Assembly: GCF_027063845.1 (NCBI RefSeq)
Contig: NZ_JAMOQU010000033.1
Coordinates: forward strand, 1-41,276
Origin: Thermococcus sp.
Lineage (GTDB): Archaea; Methanobacteriota_B; Thermococci; Thermococcales; Thermococcaceae
Direction of reading: 5' to 3'
DNA length: 41,276 nt
Of this stretch, positions 15,981 through 25,489 are shown piece by piece. Numbering within the stretch: position 1 is the first letter of the stretch; each line of letters begins with the position of its first letter. The translations under genes were made by a program, and so were the position numbers. Below the pieces are notes generated by a model, which ran no database searches, was not told the DNA's origin, and saw only the letters and a program-made list of their open reading frames with translations.

Positions 15981-16213
15981 CTCTTCCGCAGGGTTATCTC
16001 AAAGCTCTTATCCCCTTTTGTTACGTCCATGACGAGGCTCTTGTCGTAGTCTATGAACTTCGTGCCCACGATGTTGTAGCCCTCCTTTCTTAGGAAGTCG
16101 GCCATTTTAAGTCCCAAATCGTCGAAGAACTCGGCCGCCATCGTCGCGAAGCTCGGCTCCTTTATCCCAAGCTCGTCATGATACCTCCTCGCCAGCTCAA
16201 AAACGTCGCTCAT
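15977..16213 (-). CDS. small conserved protein of unknown function
   Basis: This 78-residue acidic protein begins MSDVFELARRYHDELG. A helical first half is followed by alternating strands (YNIVGTKFIDYDKSLVMDVTKGDKSFEITLRKS). I recognise no family. A GGTGGTCATC site precedes the ATG, a minus-strand TATA-like GGGTTTTTAATG lies near 16243-16252, and codon use looks native, so the gene is probably real. It converges with the DUF4139 gene with a 4-nt stop overlap and diverges from the SWIM gene. Confidence 0.7.
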   Translation of the reverse strand: MSDVFELARRYHDELGIKEPSFATMAAEFFDDLGLKMADFLRKEGYNIVGTKFIDYDKSLVMDVTKGDKSFEITLRKS

Positions 16214-16304
16214 GATGACCACCTATGATAGTATTCCTTGGCATTAAAAACCCTTTCGCCGAAAGGCTTAAATTCATCCGGGCTAACCCCAGAGAGTGGT
16301 AAAG

Positions 16305-16805
16305 ATGACAAAGGTTCTCTGGGTCGTCAAGGCCGGCGGTAGGCTCTACTCCAAGGTCTTAGGGGAGTATCCGTACTACGTCGAGGTTGACCTTTCCACC
16401 GGTGAAAACCTCTGCACCTGCCCGCTCGGCGGAAACTGCCCCCACGTCTCCGCGGTTGTTGAGACCTACGAAAAGGGCCTGTACTTCGACGCTGGAACCG
16501 ATAGCCTCCTGAATCCCGAATCGCTCGCGTGGGCCTACCTCTCAGAGGTCCCCCGGCTGGCGCTTGAGGTAACCCTTGCGGAGCTCTTTAACTCCCTCAG
16601 AAGAGACGAGAGCGGGAGCGAAACGGCAATGCTCTTCCTGCGCGCGTTGAGACTTCTCCGCGAGACGAAAGCCGAGGAGTACCTCCACCCGCTCGGCGAG
16701 GCCCTCGATGAGCTGTCGGCTGTTTTCCACGATTATCCCCTCGTGAGCAGGCTGGCGGAAGCCTATGAGGAAGTCAAAAACGCCCTCCAAAAGGAACCCT
16801 TATAA
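16305..16805 (+). CDS. SWIM zinc-finger protein
   Basis: The 166-residue protein has a SWIM-type zinc motif, CTCPLGGNCPH (residues 38-48, pattern CxC...CxH), preceded by YYVEVDLSTGENL. A helical C-terminal region rich in Leu and Glu follows. SWIM domains bind DNA or proteins and occur in recombination and chromatin proteins. The ATG at 16305 follows GAGTGGTAAAG, and a CTTAAATT box sits at 16267-16274. It ends 39 nt before reverse gyrase, whose TATA box overlaps this gene's stop codon. A link to DNA topology control is plausible but inferred only from position. Confidence 0.8.
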   Translation: MTKVLWVVKAGGRLYSKVLGEYPYYVEVDLSTGENLCTCPLGGNCPHVSAVVETYEKGLYFDAGTDSLLNPESLAWAYLSEVPRLALEVTLAELFNSLRRDESGSETAMLFLRALRLLRETKAEEYLHPLGEALDELSAVFHDYPLVSRLAEAYEEVKNALQKEPL

Positions 16806-16807
16806 GG
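16800..16807 (+). promoter_or_regulatory. TATA box for reverse gyrase
   Basis: CCCTTATAAGGG, itself a palindrome, lies 38-45 nt before the reverse gyrase ATG and includes the TAA stop codon of the SWIM gene. Reverse gyrase can therefore be transcribed on its own as well as by read-through. Confidence 0.55.
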
Positions 16808-16844
16808 GCTTACCAGCCGAAACACCAACTTAGAGGGTGGGAAT

Positions 16845-19800
16845 ATGAAGGCGATTTATAGAGGGGCCTGCCCAAACTGCTCGGGTAGAATCTCCGACGA
16901 AAGGCTCGTGATGAAGAACCCCTGTGATGAGTGTCTCGATAATCCCGTCACCGCTGAGGACTACTTTGAGCTCGTGAAGGCCGTGAGAGAGGCGCTGGAG
17001 GAGAGGAATAAGCTCAAGGCCTGGGAGGAAATCTACTCCCTCGAAAAGGGGCTCAGGGACGTTGAGAAGTTCTTCAAGAGGGCCACTGGCTTCACCTTCT
17101 GGAGCGCCCAGAGAACCTGGGTTAAGAGGCTCCTCAAGGGCAGGAGTTTCTCAATCATAGCTCCAACGGGAATGGGCAAGAGCACCTTTGGAGCGTTCAT
17201 GTCCGTCTACTACGCCACGAAGGGCAAGAAGAGCTACATAGTCGTCCCCACGACGCCCCTGGTAATCCAGACCATAAGAAAGGTTCAGGCGATAATCGAG
17301 AGAACGGGGCTGGACGTTAAGCTCGCCTACTACCACGGCAACCTTAGGAAGAAGGAAAAGGAGGAGATGCTCGCCAAAATTGAGGGCGGGGACTACGACA
17401 TACTCATAACGAGCGCCCAGTGGTTAGCGAGGAACTTCGACGAGAAGCTGAAGGGGAGGCACTTCGACTTCATCTTCGTTGACGATGTCGATGCCTTCCT
17501 CAAGGCGAGCAAGAACATAGACCGCTCGCTTTTGCTCCTCGGCTTCACCGAAGAAATCATCGGCAAGGCGTGGGAAATCATCAGGCTCAAGAAGCAGATG
17601 GCGAGATACCTCAACGGAAACAGCGAGGACAAAAACGACAGGCTTAAGGAGCTCAACGAGGCGATAGAGAAGCTCCAGCGCGAGATTGAGGAGTTCAAGA
17701 GGAAGAACGACATCGGAATCATGATTATCGCATCGGCGACTGGCTCGGCGAGGGGCGACAGGATAAAGCTCTACCGCGAACTGCTCGGCTTTGAAGTTGG
17801 CTCGGGAAGGAGCGCGCTGAGGAACGTCGTGGACAGCTACATGAAGCCGAGCAGGGACGTCAAGGAGCACGTGGAGGAGCTCCTCAGGAAACTCGGCAAG
17901 GGTGGCCTGATATTCGTCCCCATCGACCAGGGGCTGAGCTACGCCGAGGAGCTCGTGAACTACCTCCGCGAGAAAGGCTTCGCCGTTGAGCTCGCGAGCT
18001 CGAAGAACAAGAAGGCCGTTGAGAGGTTTGAGAACGGTGAAGCTGATTACCTCGTCGGCGTCGCCACCTACTACGGCTCGATAGTCAGGGGCCTGGATTT
18101 GCCCCACCTCATCCGCTACGCGGTCTTCACGGGTGTTCCCAAGTTCCGCTTTAGCATAGACCTTGAGAGGCCCACCATATACCGCGCCCTCGGTCTGCTG
18201 GGCGAGGTCATGGACTTCCTTGACGATGAGGACAGGAAAACTGCAGAGAAGCTCCACGCGAGGCTCAGGAGGCTGATTAGAAACATCCCGCAGTTCGAGC
18301 TCCTCAAGATTGAGGAGGCCTTGGCGGAGGGCCTTCCCATCGAGAACGACTTCCACAAGACGGTTCTCAACGTATTCCGCGAGCTCGTCGAGTTCCTGCG
18401 CAAGGTCCTGAAGAAGGAGGACGTCCTCAAGAGGCTTGCGGAAGACCCCTTCGTCAGCCTCGTGAAGGAAGAGGGCAAGTGGTTCATCGAGATTCCTGAC
18501 GTTAGAACGTACATCCAGGCGACCGGGAGGACGAGCAGGCTCTTCGCGGGTGGAATAACGAAGGGACTCAGCGTCCTAATAGTGGACAACGAGAAGGTCT
18601 TCAACGGCCTCGTCAGGCAGATGCGCTGGCGCTTCACGGAGTTCAAGATGGTGCCCTTTGAGGAGCTCGACCTTGAGGAACTCCTGAGGGAGATAGATGA
18701 GGACAGGGAGAAAGTCCGCCTCGTGATGGAGGGCAAGATAAGCTCGAAGGTCAAGGACCTCGTCAAATCGGCCCTCATGATTGTGGAGAGCCCCAACAAG
18801 GCCAGGACGATAGCCAACTTCTTTGGCAGGCCGAGCAAGAGGCGCATCGGTGATTTGGTCGCCTACGAGGTGAGCATAGGCAACAGACAGCTGACGATTC
18901 TCGCGAGCGGAGGGCACATGTTCGACCTCGTCACCGACGAGGGCTACCACGGCGTCCTAATCGAGCGCGAGGAGGACATGCTCCGGTTTATTCCGGTCTA
19001 CGACACCATAAAGCGGTGCCGTGACTGTGGCTATCAGTTCGTTGACTGGGAGAAGAAAGGAGTCTGCCCGCGCTGTGGCTCCACTAACGTCCGCGACGCC
19101 CTTGAGAACGTCATCGCGATGCGCGAGATTGCTCAGGAGGTCGACGAGATACTCATCGCGACCGACCCTGATACTGAGGGTGAGAAGATAGCCTGGGACA
19201 TAAGGAACATTCTGAGCCCCTACACGCCGAACATCAAGAGAACCGAGTTCCACGAGGTCACGAGGCCGGCCATACTGAAGGCCATCGAAGAGGCGAGAGA
19301 CGTGAACGAGAACCGCGTCGAGGCCCAGATTGTCAGGCGCATAGAGGACAGGTGGATAGGCTTCGAGCTGAGCGGTGAGCTCCAGAGGGTCTTCGAGAAT
19401 AGGAACCTCTCCGCTGGCAGGGTTCAGACGCCCGTTCTCGGCTGGATTATCGAGAGGTATAAGGAGTTCAGCGAGAGCGAGGTCTACTTCCTCGGCTTAA
19501 CGCTTGAGAACGGCCTTCAGGTAACGGTCGAGCTCGGAAAGGACGGCAAGGACGTCGAGCCACCCGAGTACGTTACGGTGGAGGAGGTCCAGCTTGAGGA
19601 GAGGGAGCTCAACCCCGCTCCCCCGTACACGACCGACGCGATGCTCCGCGACGCTTCCACCTTCCTCAAGCTTTCCGCGCCTGAGACGATGCGCTTGGCG
19701 CAGGACCTCTTCGAGGCGGGTCTATGTGTTACTCCCGATACTGTGGTCACCCTGGCCGATGGGAGGCTTGTGAAGATTGAAGATGCAGTGAGAAAGGGAG

Positions 19801-21983
19801 AAGGAAACCTCCTTGCCGTGAACGGTCTGAAAGCCAAGACCGCAAAGGCCACAAAGTTCTGGGAGATTGACTGGAATGGGCCTCTAAAGGTCGTGAAGCT
19901 CCAGAACGGTCACGAGATAAAGGCGACTCCAGACCATGGTCTCTTGGTGCTCCGTGATGGAAAGCTCGGCTGGGTTTCTACAAAGAACATCAAGCCTGGG
20001 GACTACGTGGCCTTCGCTTACAACACGGGACACAGGGGGACGAGAGAGTATACCCTCCTTGAGATGCTCGTTGAACTTGGAATAACCGATGTGATGGTTG
20101 AGCTTGAGAGGGAGTACTTTGACTCGAAAATTGCACCCCTCGTCCGGGAGAGAATCGAGACCAGCACGAAGTACAAGTACCTCCGCAATCATGTTGTCCC
20201 GCTGGCGAAACTCGTGGAGTGGGGGGTGGACGACTACGAGCCCCACGTCGTCTCAATTTACCGCCAGAGAGCGGGAAGTAAGAGGATTCCCAACTTCAAG
20301 CTTGATGAGAACTTCTGGTACGTTTTCGGCTTGGTCTTGGGAGACGGAACGCTTAAGGACAGCAAAGTCTTAATATCACAAACTCCCCTCAAGCAGGTCA
20401 AGGAAATCCTTGAGAGAACGTTTCCGTTCCTCCACGTGTTCGAGACTACCAACCAGGTTGGCTTCTCAAATTCTATCCTTGCGGAGCTCTTCAGGCGCCT
20501 CGGTGCCCGCTCTGGCGAACTCAATCCCATAATCTTCACGATACCTGAAAAGATGCTCAACGCAATGATTGCGGGCTACTTTGACACAGACGGAACATTC
20601 TCATTGCTCCACGATAAGAAAGGAACCAATTTCAGGGCTGTCCTTAGCTCAAAGCGCTTGGATGTTCTCCAGAGACTCAGCGTGTACCTCTATCAGGTGG
20701 GGATTCTCAACTACATCAAAGTGGACAAGAGAACGAGGGTAGGAGAGCTTATAGTTAGCAATCGCAGTCTGGGAGTTTTCAGGGACAAAATTTATCCCTA
20801 CCTTAGGATTCGGAAAAAACAGTTTGACGAAGCTTATTCAGAGTACAGGGGAACGAGAAAACCCCATGAATCTGACCTGATACCAGTTGGTGCTTTAATC
20901 AAAGAGCTTGTCTTCCCAGATGGCGTCAAAGCAAGAATCCTTCGGGAGGAGGGCATAGACGTTTGGAACTGGCTCAAAAAACCAGGAAGCGTGCCGAGGG
21001 ATAAGCTCGCCAAGGTTTTAAAATATGCTGAGAAAAGTGAGGTTAAAAACTACCTTCTCTCGCTTGTTGAGGCCAACGTGACATGGGTCAAAGTCACCGA
21101 TGTCGATGAAGAGCACTACACTGGTAAACTCTACGACTTCACGACTACAACAGAAAACTTCATCGCAAACGGTGCGGTTTCTCACAACTGTACCTACCAC
21201 AGAACTGACTCAACCCATGTCAGCAGTACTGGTATAGAAATCGCCAGGGAGTACATAACGAGCGAGCTCGGCGAGGAGTACTTCAAGCCGAGGCCCTGGG
21301 GTGAAGAGGGCACACATGAGGCTATAAGGCCAACGAGACCCATCGACACGGGCAGGTTGATGCAGCTCATCCGCGACGGCGTAATCCAGCTTCCGAGGAA
21401 CCTCACGCGCAACCACTACAGGCTCTACGACATGATATTCAGGCGCTTCATGACGAGCCAGATGGTTCCAGCGAAGGTTCTCTACGAAAGGGCCGTTATA
21501 AACGCGGGTGTCGGGAAGGTCGAGCTCGAGGGCTACGTCGAAATCCTCAAGGACGGCTGGACAAGGCTTCGCTCACCGCCGATGAGGCAGCTGCCGAAGC
21601 TTGAGCAGGGAGCAAAGCTCAAGGTCGTCGAGTCCAAGAAGTGGAAGGCGCCGAAGGTTTCACTCTACACGCAGGGCGACATAATAGCCCTGATGAAGGA
21701 GCGCGGTATCGGAAGGCCTTCAACGTACGCGAAAATCGTTGAGACTCTCATACGGCGTGGCTACGTTGTCGAGACGAGGGGCAGGAAGAAGCTCGTTCCG
21801 ACTGAGAAGGGCATAAAGGTGTACCACTACCTCGTCAGCAAGTACCGCGAGCTGGTGAGCGAGGAGCGCACGAGGGAGCTTGAAAAGCTCATGGACCTAA
21901 TTGAGGAAGGAAAGGCTGATTACATGAAGGTGCTGAACGACCTTTACGCTGAGATTAGGCGCTACGTTTACGGGGAGGGGTAA
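16845..21983 (+). CDS. rgy: reverse gyrase, intein-containing precursor
   Basis: Reverse gyrase uses ATP to add positive supercoils and is the hallmark enzyme of hyperthermophiles. The 1712-residue precursor contains an N-terminal zinc finger (C9, C12, C27, C30), an SF2 helicase module with Walker A APTGMGKS (106-113) and VDDVD (about 210), and a TOPRIM domain starting [18 protein letters not shown] (about 643). A second zinc finger (CRDCGYQF...CPRCGS, about 725-747) and the topoisomerase IA domain follow. The catalytic tyrosine is Tyr1451 in CTYHRTDST. Residues 961-1448 are an intein; removing them leaves 1224 residues, the normal size. The start follows GAGGGTGGGAAT. All main motifs are intact. 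Confidence 0.98.
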   Translation: MKAIYRGACPNCSGRISDERLVMKNPCDECLDNPVTAEDYFELVKAVREALEERNKLKAWEEIYSLEKGLRDVEKFFKRATGFTFWSAQRTWVKRLLKGRSFSIIAPTGMGKSTFGAFMSVYYATKGKKSYIVVPTTPLVIQTIRKVQAIIERTGLDVKLAYYHGNLRKKEKEEMLAKIEGGDYDILITSAQWLARNFDEKLKGRHFDFIFVDDVDAFLKASKNIDRSLLLLGFTEEIIGKAWEIIRLKKQMARYLNGNSEDKNDRLKELNEAIEKLQREIEEFKRKNDIGIMIIASATGSARGDRIKLYRELLGFEVGSGRSALRNVVDSYMKPSRDVKEHVEELLRKLGKGGLIFVPIDQGLSYAEELVNYLREKGFAVELASSKNKKAVERFENGEADYLVGVATYYGSIVRGLDLPHLIRYAVFTGVPKFRFSIDLERPTIYRALGLLGEVMDFLDDEDRKTAEKLHARLRRLIRNIPQFELLKIEEALAEGLPIENDFHKTVLNVFRELVEFLRKVLKKEDVLKRLAEDPFVSLVKEEGKWFIEIPDVRTYIQATGRTSRLFAGGITKGLSVLIVDNEKVFNGLVRQMRWRFTEFKMVPFEELDLEELLREIDEDREKVRLVMEGKISSKVKDLVKSALMIVESPNKARTIANFFGRPSKRRIGDLVAYEVSIGNRQLTILASGGHMFDLVTDEGYHGVLIEREEDMLRFIPVYDTIKRCRDCGYQFVDWEKKGVCPRCGSTNVRDALENVIAMREIAQEVDEILIATDPDTEGEKIAWDIRNILSPYTPNIKRTEFHEVTRPAILKAIEEARDVNENRVEAQIVRRIEDRWIGFELSGELQRVFENRNLSAGRVQTPVLGWIIERYKEFSESEVYFLGLTLENGLQVTVELGKDGKDVEPPEYVTVEEVQLEERELNPAPPYTTDAMLRDASTFLKLSAPETMRLAQDLFEAGLCVTPDTVVTLADGRLVKIEDAVRKGEGNLLAVNGLKAKTAKATKFWEIDWNGPLKVVKLQNGHEIKATPDHGLLVLRDGKLGWVSTKNIKPGDYVAFAYNTGHRGTREYTLLEMLVELGITDVMVELEREYFDSKIAPLVRERIETSTKYKYLRNHVVPLAKLVEWGVDDYEPHVVSIYRQRAGSKRIPNFKLDENFWYVFGLVLGDGTLKDSKVLISQTPLKQVKEILERTFPFLHVFETTNQVGFSNSILAELFRRLGARSGELNPIIFTIPEKMLNAMIAGYFDTDGTFSLLHDKKGTNFRAVLSSKRLDVLQRLSVYLYQVGILNYIKVDKRTRVGELIVSNRSLGVFRDKIYPYLRIRKKQFDEAYSEYRGTRKPHESDLIPVGALIKELVFPDGVKARILREEGIDVWNWLKKPGSVPRDKLAKVLKYAEKSEVKNYLLSLVEANVTWVKVTDVDEEHYTGKLYDFTTTTENFIANGAVSHNCTYHRTDSTHVSSTGIEIAREYITSELGEEYFKPRPWGEEGTHEAIRPTRPIDTGRLMQLIRDGVIQLPRNLTRNHYRLYDMIFRRFMTSQMVPAKVLYERAVINAGVGKVELEGYVEILKDGWTRLRSPPMRQLPKLEQGAKLKVVESKKWKAPKVSLYTQGDIIALMKERGIGRPSTYAKIVETLIRRGYVVETRGRKKLVPTEKGIKVYHYLVSKYRELVSEERTRELEKLMDLIEEGKADYMKVLNDLYAEIRRYVYGEG
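19725..21188 (+). mobile_element. intein in reverse gyrase (LAGLIDADG homing endonuclease type)
   Basis: This in-frame 488-codon insertion starts at Cys1 of [13 protein letters not shown] and ends GAVSHN, followed by the +1 cysteine of CTYHRTDS. The splicing block B histidine is in [10 protein letters not shown]. Two LAGLIDADG-type helices are present, [12 protein letters not shown] and [12 protein letters not shown], each with its catalytic Asp, so the homing endonuclease may still be active. The joined host sequence would read [14 protein letters not shown]. Codon use inside is somewhat more AT-rich than in the host gene. Reverse gyrase inteins at this active site are known from other Thermococcales. 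Confidence 0.97.
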
Positions 21984-22005
21984 ACGGGGATGTTTATCCC
22001 TCCGT
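21984..22005 (+). terminator. stem-loop after reverse gyrase
   Basis: ACGGGGAT GTTT ATCCCTCCGT directly follows the stop codon and folds into an 8-bp stem with a 2-nt bulge. There is no strong T run right after it, so termination is possible but not certain. Confidence 0.35.
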
Positions 22006-22061
22006 ACTTTAGGTAACTATTTTCCCCATATTCTCCTCATTGTATAAAGAGGTAGTGAAAC

Positions 22062-22210
22062 TTTGGTTTACGGTTGTTGTTTTATTTGAGGGTAAAACCA
22101 AAAACCTTAAAATCTATCTTTGAGTAATGCCTTTGCATGTCTATGCAACCCGGGTTTTATCTCGGGGAGTCACTAGTTGCAATCTGAGTGTGTTTGTATG
22201 CAACACTCCC
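22062..22210 (+). promoter_or_regulatory. structured control region upstream of trmBL2
   Basis: The gap 21984-22277 has no gene but dense structure. There is an inverted repeat TTTGGTTTAC/GTAAAACCAAA (22062-22102) and directly after it a TATA-like ACCTTAAAATC (near 22104-22112). A perfect palindrome TTGCAT-GTCT-ATGCAA follows (22133-22148). A long hairpin GGGAGT-(CACTA)-GTTGCA / TGCAAC-ACTCCC (22165-22210) ends just before a second TATA box. TGCA-containing half sites occur four times. This could be an operator array, a structured leader RNA, or both. Confidence 0.55.
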
Positions 22211-22225
22211 AGTGTTTGGAAAAAG

Positions 22226-22233
22226 TTTATAAT
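22226..22233 (+). promoter_or_regulatory. proximal TATA box for trmBL2
   Basis: AAAAAGTTTATAATGG lies 45-52 nt before the trmBL2 ATG, immediately after the 22165-22210 hairpin. Confidence 0.6.
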
Positions 22234-22277
22234 GGATTCCTTCGAAAATATGAGTAGAAAATGTGGTGGTGGTAAAG

Positions 22278-23072
22278 ATGGTTAAGGACAGAATGGTGGA
22301 ACTCCTTCAGGAGCACTTCGAGTTGAACCTCTACGAGGCTAGGGCGTACGTCGCCCTCGTCGGCTTCGGCGTTCTCACCCCTGCCGAGCTCGCCAGCGTC
22401 TCGGAGGTTCCCGCGCCGAGAACCTACGATGTTCTCAGGAGCCTTGAGAAGAAGGGCTTTGCCATTAGCCAGCCGGGCAAGGTCAACAAGTACAGGCCCG
22501 TTCACCCGGAGAACATCCTCGAGAAGTTCATCGAGGAGTGGCAGGAGCGCGTTAAGGAAGAGCTTGAGGCCAAGAAGCAGGCGAAGGAGGAGCTTCTCCA
22601 GCTCATGAAGCCCCTCATCGAGACCGAGATTCCGAAGTACGGTGTCGAGCGCGTCTGGGTCGTCAGGGGAATCAGGAACGCGACCCTCAAGACCAGGGAG
22701 ATGTTTGAGGATGTCAAGGAGCAGATTCTCCTCGCCGACGACGGCTACATAGCCATCAACCTCGAGAGCGACCTCCTCAAGGCCATCGACAACGGCGCCA
22801 AGGCCAAGATAATCGTCACTGAGCCCGTCCTCAAGAGGATTGAGGGTTCAAAGATTCTCGACTACGCCAAGAAGGGCAAGCTCGAGCTCAGGGTCCTCGA
22901 CAAGTTCGACCTTCCGATGCTCATCTGCGACGACGAGGTTTTCTTTGCCCTCGAGGACATGGCCGCGCGCTACTTCAACTACGAGACCCAGGTCTGGATT
23001 AAGGACTTCAGGATTAGGGACCTCTTCGAGGCCAAGTTCAACGAGTACTGGGAGAAGGCCAAGAAGGTCTGA
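22278..23072 (+). CDS. trmBL2: TrmB-family chromatin protein TrmBL2
   Basis: The 264-residue protein has an N-terminal winged helix (LNLYEARAYVALVGFGVLTPAELASVSEVPAPRTYDVL, split by turns), a coiled-coil linker (WQERVKEELEAKKQAKEELLQ) and a short TrmB-like C-terminal domain ending YETQVWIKDFRIRDLFEAKFNEYWEKAKKV. It matches my memory of T. kodakarensis TrmBL2 (also 264 residues). That protein coats DNA in thick filaments and represses broadly without a strict site, and it lacks the sugar-binding C-terminal part of TrmB. The ATG at 22278 follows GGTGGTGGTAAAG. Placement next to reverse gyrase is conserved in Pyrococcus and suggests joint control of chromosome structure. Confidence 0.92.
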   Translation: MVKDRMVELLQEHFELNLYEARAYVALVGFGVLTPAELASVSEVPAPRTYDVLRSLEKKGFAISQPGKVNKYRPVHPENILEKFIEEWQERVKEELEAKKQAKEELLQLMKPLIETEIPKYGVERVWVVRGIRNATLKTREMFEDVKEQILLADDGYIAINLESDLLKAIDNGAKAKIIVTEPVLKRIEGSKILDYAKKGKLELRVLDKFDLPMLICDDEVFFALEDMAARYFNYETQVWIKDFRIRDLFEAKFNEYWEKAKKV

Positions 23073-23115
23073 CTTCCTTTTTCTCTTGCTTTTCTGTTTG
23101 GTAAAGAAAAGGAAG
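23073..23115. terminator. bidirectional terminator between trmBL2 and the CGP-CTERM gene
   Basis: CTTCCTTTTTCT at 23073 pairs with AGAAAAGGAAG ending at 23115, with a T-rich run on each strand. It sits exactly between two converging genes and could end transcription of both. Confidence 0.6.
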
Positions 23116-23118
23116 GAG

Positions 23119-23862
23119 TTAACGCTTTCTGAAGGCCAACGGAACCAACGCGAGTAGGCCAATCAGTCCGGGTCCGCAGATACTTCTCGTCGTGGTGTTT
23201 TTCCTGGTTGTGCTCATTGAAGATGTACAGGTGAGGTTTGGACTAACTTTCGGCGGTACCTGTATGAGTCCCTCCTCTGTGAATGTGTAGAGGGGGTAAA
23301 GCTTACCATTTACACTGATTAAAAAAGGGAAGTAGGAGAGAATCTTTTTGACCTTCATGTTCTCGATAACCACCGTATAATCACCACTTGAATTGTGATA
23401 GAAACCTAGGAAGTCCTGAGGATACTCGATGATAAGAGAACCCAAAACGATCTTTTTCCAATGAACAGAGATGTCTGAGAGGTTCAAGGGAGCCCTGCTG
23501 GAGGGTTTTAGGCAGGCGGGGTCGAAGGTTACGTTCTCAACGCTCCCGTTCCAAGTATGAAGAAAGAGTTTCCAAAGACCCCCTTCGAAGGTAATGTTGG
23601 GGTCCTCGGGGTATTCTCCAAGGAAGTAGTAACCGTCCTTAGAAACGTAAAAGATGTCTGTCGAGACCATATCAGGCACGAGCGTGCAGTTGAAGGTGTC
23701 TCCTAGGCACATGCCGGGGCTCAGGATTTCATTGGTAATTACTAGGATAACACCATTATCCCCAGGATAAACATCAGATACTTGGACACCGTGAATTGTG
23801 AGAGCTGAAACGTAGGGAAAGAAAAGAAACAAAATCAACAACGTCAGCACTGAAATCCTCAA
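23119..23862 (-). CDS. CGP-CTERM sorted surface protein of unknown function
   Basis: This 247-residue protein has an N-terminal signal peptide (VLTLLILFLFFPYVSA) and ends with the Thermococcales CGP-CTERM sorting signal: a Thr/Ser-rich stretch, ICGPGLIGLLALVPLAF, then RKR. The protein is therefore exported and processed or anchored at its C-terminus through the CGP cysteine. The body is a beta-rich domain with several N-x-S/T sites and no family I recognise. I chose the TTG at 23862 because GGGGGAGGTTTCA lies just before it; a TTG six codons upstream lacks a site. It follows the DUF4855 gene directly and is probably in the same operon. Confidence 0.82.
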   Translation of the reverse strand: MRISVLTLLILFLFFPYVSALTIHGVQVSDVYPGDNGVILVITNEILSPGMCLGDTFNCTLVPDMVSTDIFYVSKDGYYFLGEYPEDPNITFEGGLWKLFLHTWNGSVENVTFDPACLKPSSRAPLNLSDISVHWKKIVLGSLIIEYPQDFLGFYHNSSGDYTVVIENMKVKKILSYFPFLISVNGKLYPLYTFTEEGLIQVPPKVSPNLTCTSSMSTTRKNTTTRSICGPGLIGLLALVPLAFRKR

Positions 23863-23880
23863 TGAAACCTCCCCCTCCAA

Positions 23881-24825
23881 TTACACATATCTCCGGCCAT
23901 ATCTCTCCATGCAATAGGTATTGAGCTTATCCAAAACCTCAAAGTTAGTTCCGAAATAATATGCCAAATGTTTGAAAACCCTTCCACTTTCTATCTGAGC
24001 ACGCATATAATCTGAGGCATAAACCGTACATTCAGAAGAAATCCTTTCCCCTGAACCTGGACATTTTCTACAATTTCCACAGTGTCCCAGAACGGATTCA
24101 TCAGCTTCCATTTCCCAATATACACCCAGCTTCTCGATAGTTATTGGAAGATACTCATTTTTAAGAACATCAAACGTGTAGGGTTTTTTCTTCGTTACTC
24201 CACCTTCAATATAGGGTATTGTAGATGATTGATAATAGTGGGGTTGCACAAAGATATAATCAACGAGAGGTTTGGCCTTTTGTATGTCACTGCTTTCCCA
24301 GTATAAAGTACCTAGCTTTGGTATCCACACTAGCTTATAATTAAAATCATGTATGTATTCGCTAATTTCCTCAAATAACTCAATGGGCAGACCCCCACCC
24401 ATCTTTATTTGTTTTTCGTGAAACATCCACGCGTTTTCTAATGCCCAATAAAATCCCTCTCTGTTTGGATCTTCGACGCTCAAAACACCATCAATCCATC
24501 CTTTCCAATATGTTTCCCCAAATGGCTTCTCGAGGTCACCTCTAACCTGACTATCGGGCGATTTGAAGGGGATGGCAACGTAGTATTTCACACTCCCAAG
24601 TGAAAAGATCCAGCGTGCAAACTCTCTTCCATCACGATAACCACTTTCATACCTATGACCACTGTGGTGTAGAGCTCCCCCTTCTCCACCGAGAAATATT
24701 ACTTTATCAAATCCTCTACCAATGATCTCTCCTATAGTAGCTTTCCTGCCTCCAACGGTCATCCTTGACTCGTAGTCGGAGCCGTTCCACCTAACCCACC
24801 ACAGTGCGAACTTCGCCACAGACAT
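23881..24825 (-). CDS. DUF4855-like protein
   Basis: The 314-residue protein shows the DUF4855 pattern: GFYWALENAW, then EISEYIHDFNYKLVWIPKLG, VDYIFVQPHYYQ and LGVYWEMEAD. This layout looks like a (beta/alpha)8 glycoside-hydrolase-type barrel, but no enzyme activity is established to my knowledge. A late cysteine cluster (HCGNCRKCPG...C) is unusual. No signal peptide is seen. The gene is much AT-richer than its neighbours, with many ATA and AAA codons, a sign of recent acquisition. The ATG at 24825 has a TATA-like TTTTTTATACG about 25 nt upstream. The CGP-CTERM gene follows without a gap. Confidence 0.72.
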   Translation of the reverse strand: MSVAKFALWWVRWNGSDYESRMTVGGRKATIGEIIGRGFDKVIFLGGEGGALHHSGHRYESGYRDGREFARWIFSLGSVKYYVAIPFKSPDSQVRGDLEKPFGETYWKGWIDGVLSVEDPNREGFYWALENAWMFHEKQIKMGGGLPIELFEEISEYIHDFNYKLVWIPKLGTLYWESSDIQKAKPLVDYIFVQPHYYQSSTIPYIEGGVTKKKPYTFDVLKNEYLPITIEKLGVYWEMEADESVLGHCGNCRKCPGSGERISSECTVYASDYMRAQIESGRVFKHLAYYFGTNFEVLDKLNTYCMERYGRRYV

Positions 24826-24955
24826 CACTATCACTAAGTAGTATTTGGTCGTATAAAAAACTATTTGGATTTCTACCTGTTAAAATCGCAACACAAAGAA
24901 TCAAAGATGGAGAGTAAAAGCCGATTACTCAGCCTTCAATCCAAAGTGGACGGGC

Positions 24956-25168
24956 TCAAACGTACTTGAACTCTTCTTCGAGCTCGTCTCTCTCCTTCAG
25001 CTTCCAGTAAAGCTTGCCGTCCTTCTGGTAGCTCTCGACCTTCCCGCTCTCGGCGAAGCGGAGTAAGTAGCGCCTTACCTCCATCGGCCTGATGCCGGTT
25101 TCTTCGGCTATCTCCTCAACGGTCTTCGGGCCGTTTTCGAGGGCCTTAAGGACCTTCACGTTCTTCAT
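24956..25168 (-). CDS. winged-helix DNA-binding protein (small)
   Basis: The 70 residues form one winged-helix domain: MKNVKVLKALENGPKTVEEIAEETG, then the recognition helix RPMEVRRYLLRFAESG and the wing KVESYQKDGKLYWKL. It is likely a transcription factor or an accessory DNA-binding subunit. Its ATG overlaps the end of the upstream zinc protein gene by 4 nt, so the two are translated together. Confidence 0.8.
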   Translation of the reverse strand: MKNVKVLKALENGPKTVEEIAEETGIRPMEVRRYLLRFAESGKVESYQKDGKLYWKLKERDELEEEFKYV

Positions 25169-25485
25169 TCCCCTCCCTCCAGAGCCTTGTACCTTTCCAA
25201 CAGGTTGATTATCAGCTCCATAACCCTTAAGTGTTTCTCAAGCTCCTCGATGTCGTCGGGCATTGAGTTTGCCAGCTCGGTGAGTTTCTCCATGAGCCTC
25301 TCCTCAACCCCTTTCATCTCGCTCGCCCTCTGCTTCTTCCTGTGCTCGCAGACCGGACAGAAGACCTTTCCGTCCTTCTCGAAGAGCGGGGAGCCACACT
25401 TGGGGCAGTGTCTGTCGAGCATCTTTGCTCCGGATAGCATCAGGGGCATGATTATCTTCCGTATCTCCTCGTCGCTAATCGGCAT
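25165..25485 (-). CDS. Sjogren's/scleroderma autoantigen 1 (p27)-type zinc protein, UPF0148-like
   Basis: The 106-residue protein has the conserved archaeal pattern IRKIIMPLMLSGAKMLDRHCPKCGSPLFEKDGKVFCPVC, with a four-cysteine zinc ribbon (C28, C31, C43, C46). A helical C-terminal region with SMPDDIEELEKHLRVMELI follows. The family is widespread in archaea without a known function. It sits 4 nt after the arginase-family gene and overlaps the winged-helix gene, so the three genes probably form an operon. Confidence 0.85.
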   Translation of the reverse strand: MPISDEEIRKIIMPLMLSGAKMLDRHCPKCGSPLFEKDGKVFCPVCEHRKKQRASEMKGVEERLMEKLTELANSMPDDIEELEKHLRVMELIINLLERYKALEGGE

Positions 25486-25489
25486 GGCA

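Noticed and set aside
22176..22183. GTTGCAAT upstream of trmBL2, identical to the first 8 nt of the CRISPR repeat
   Set aside because: The match stops after 8 nt and is explained by the local hairpin arm; it is not an orphan repeat.
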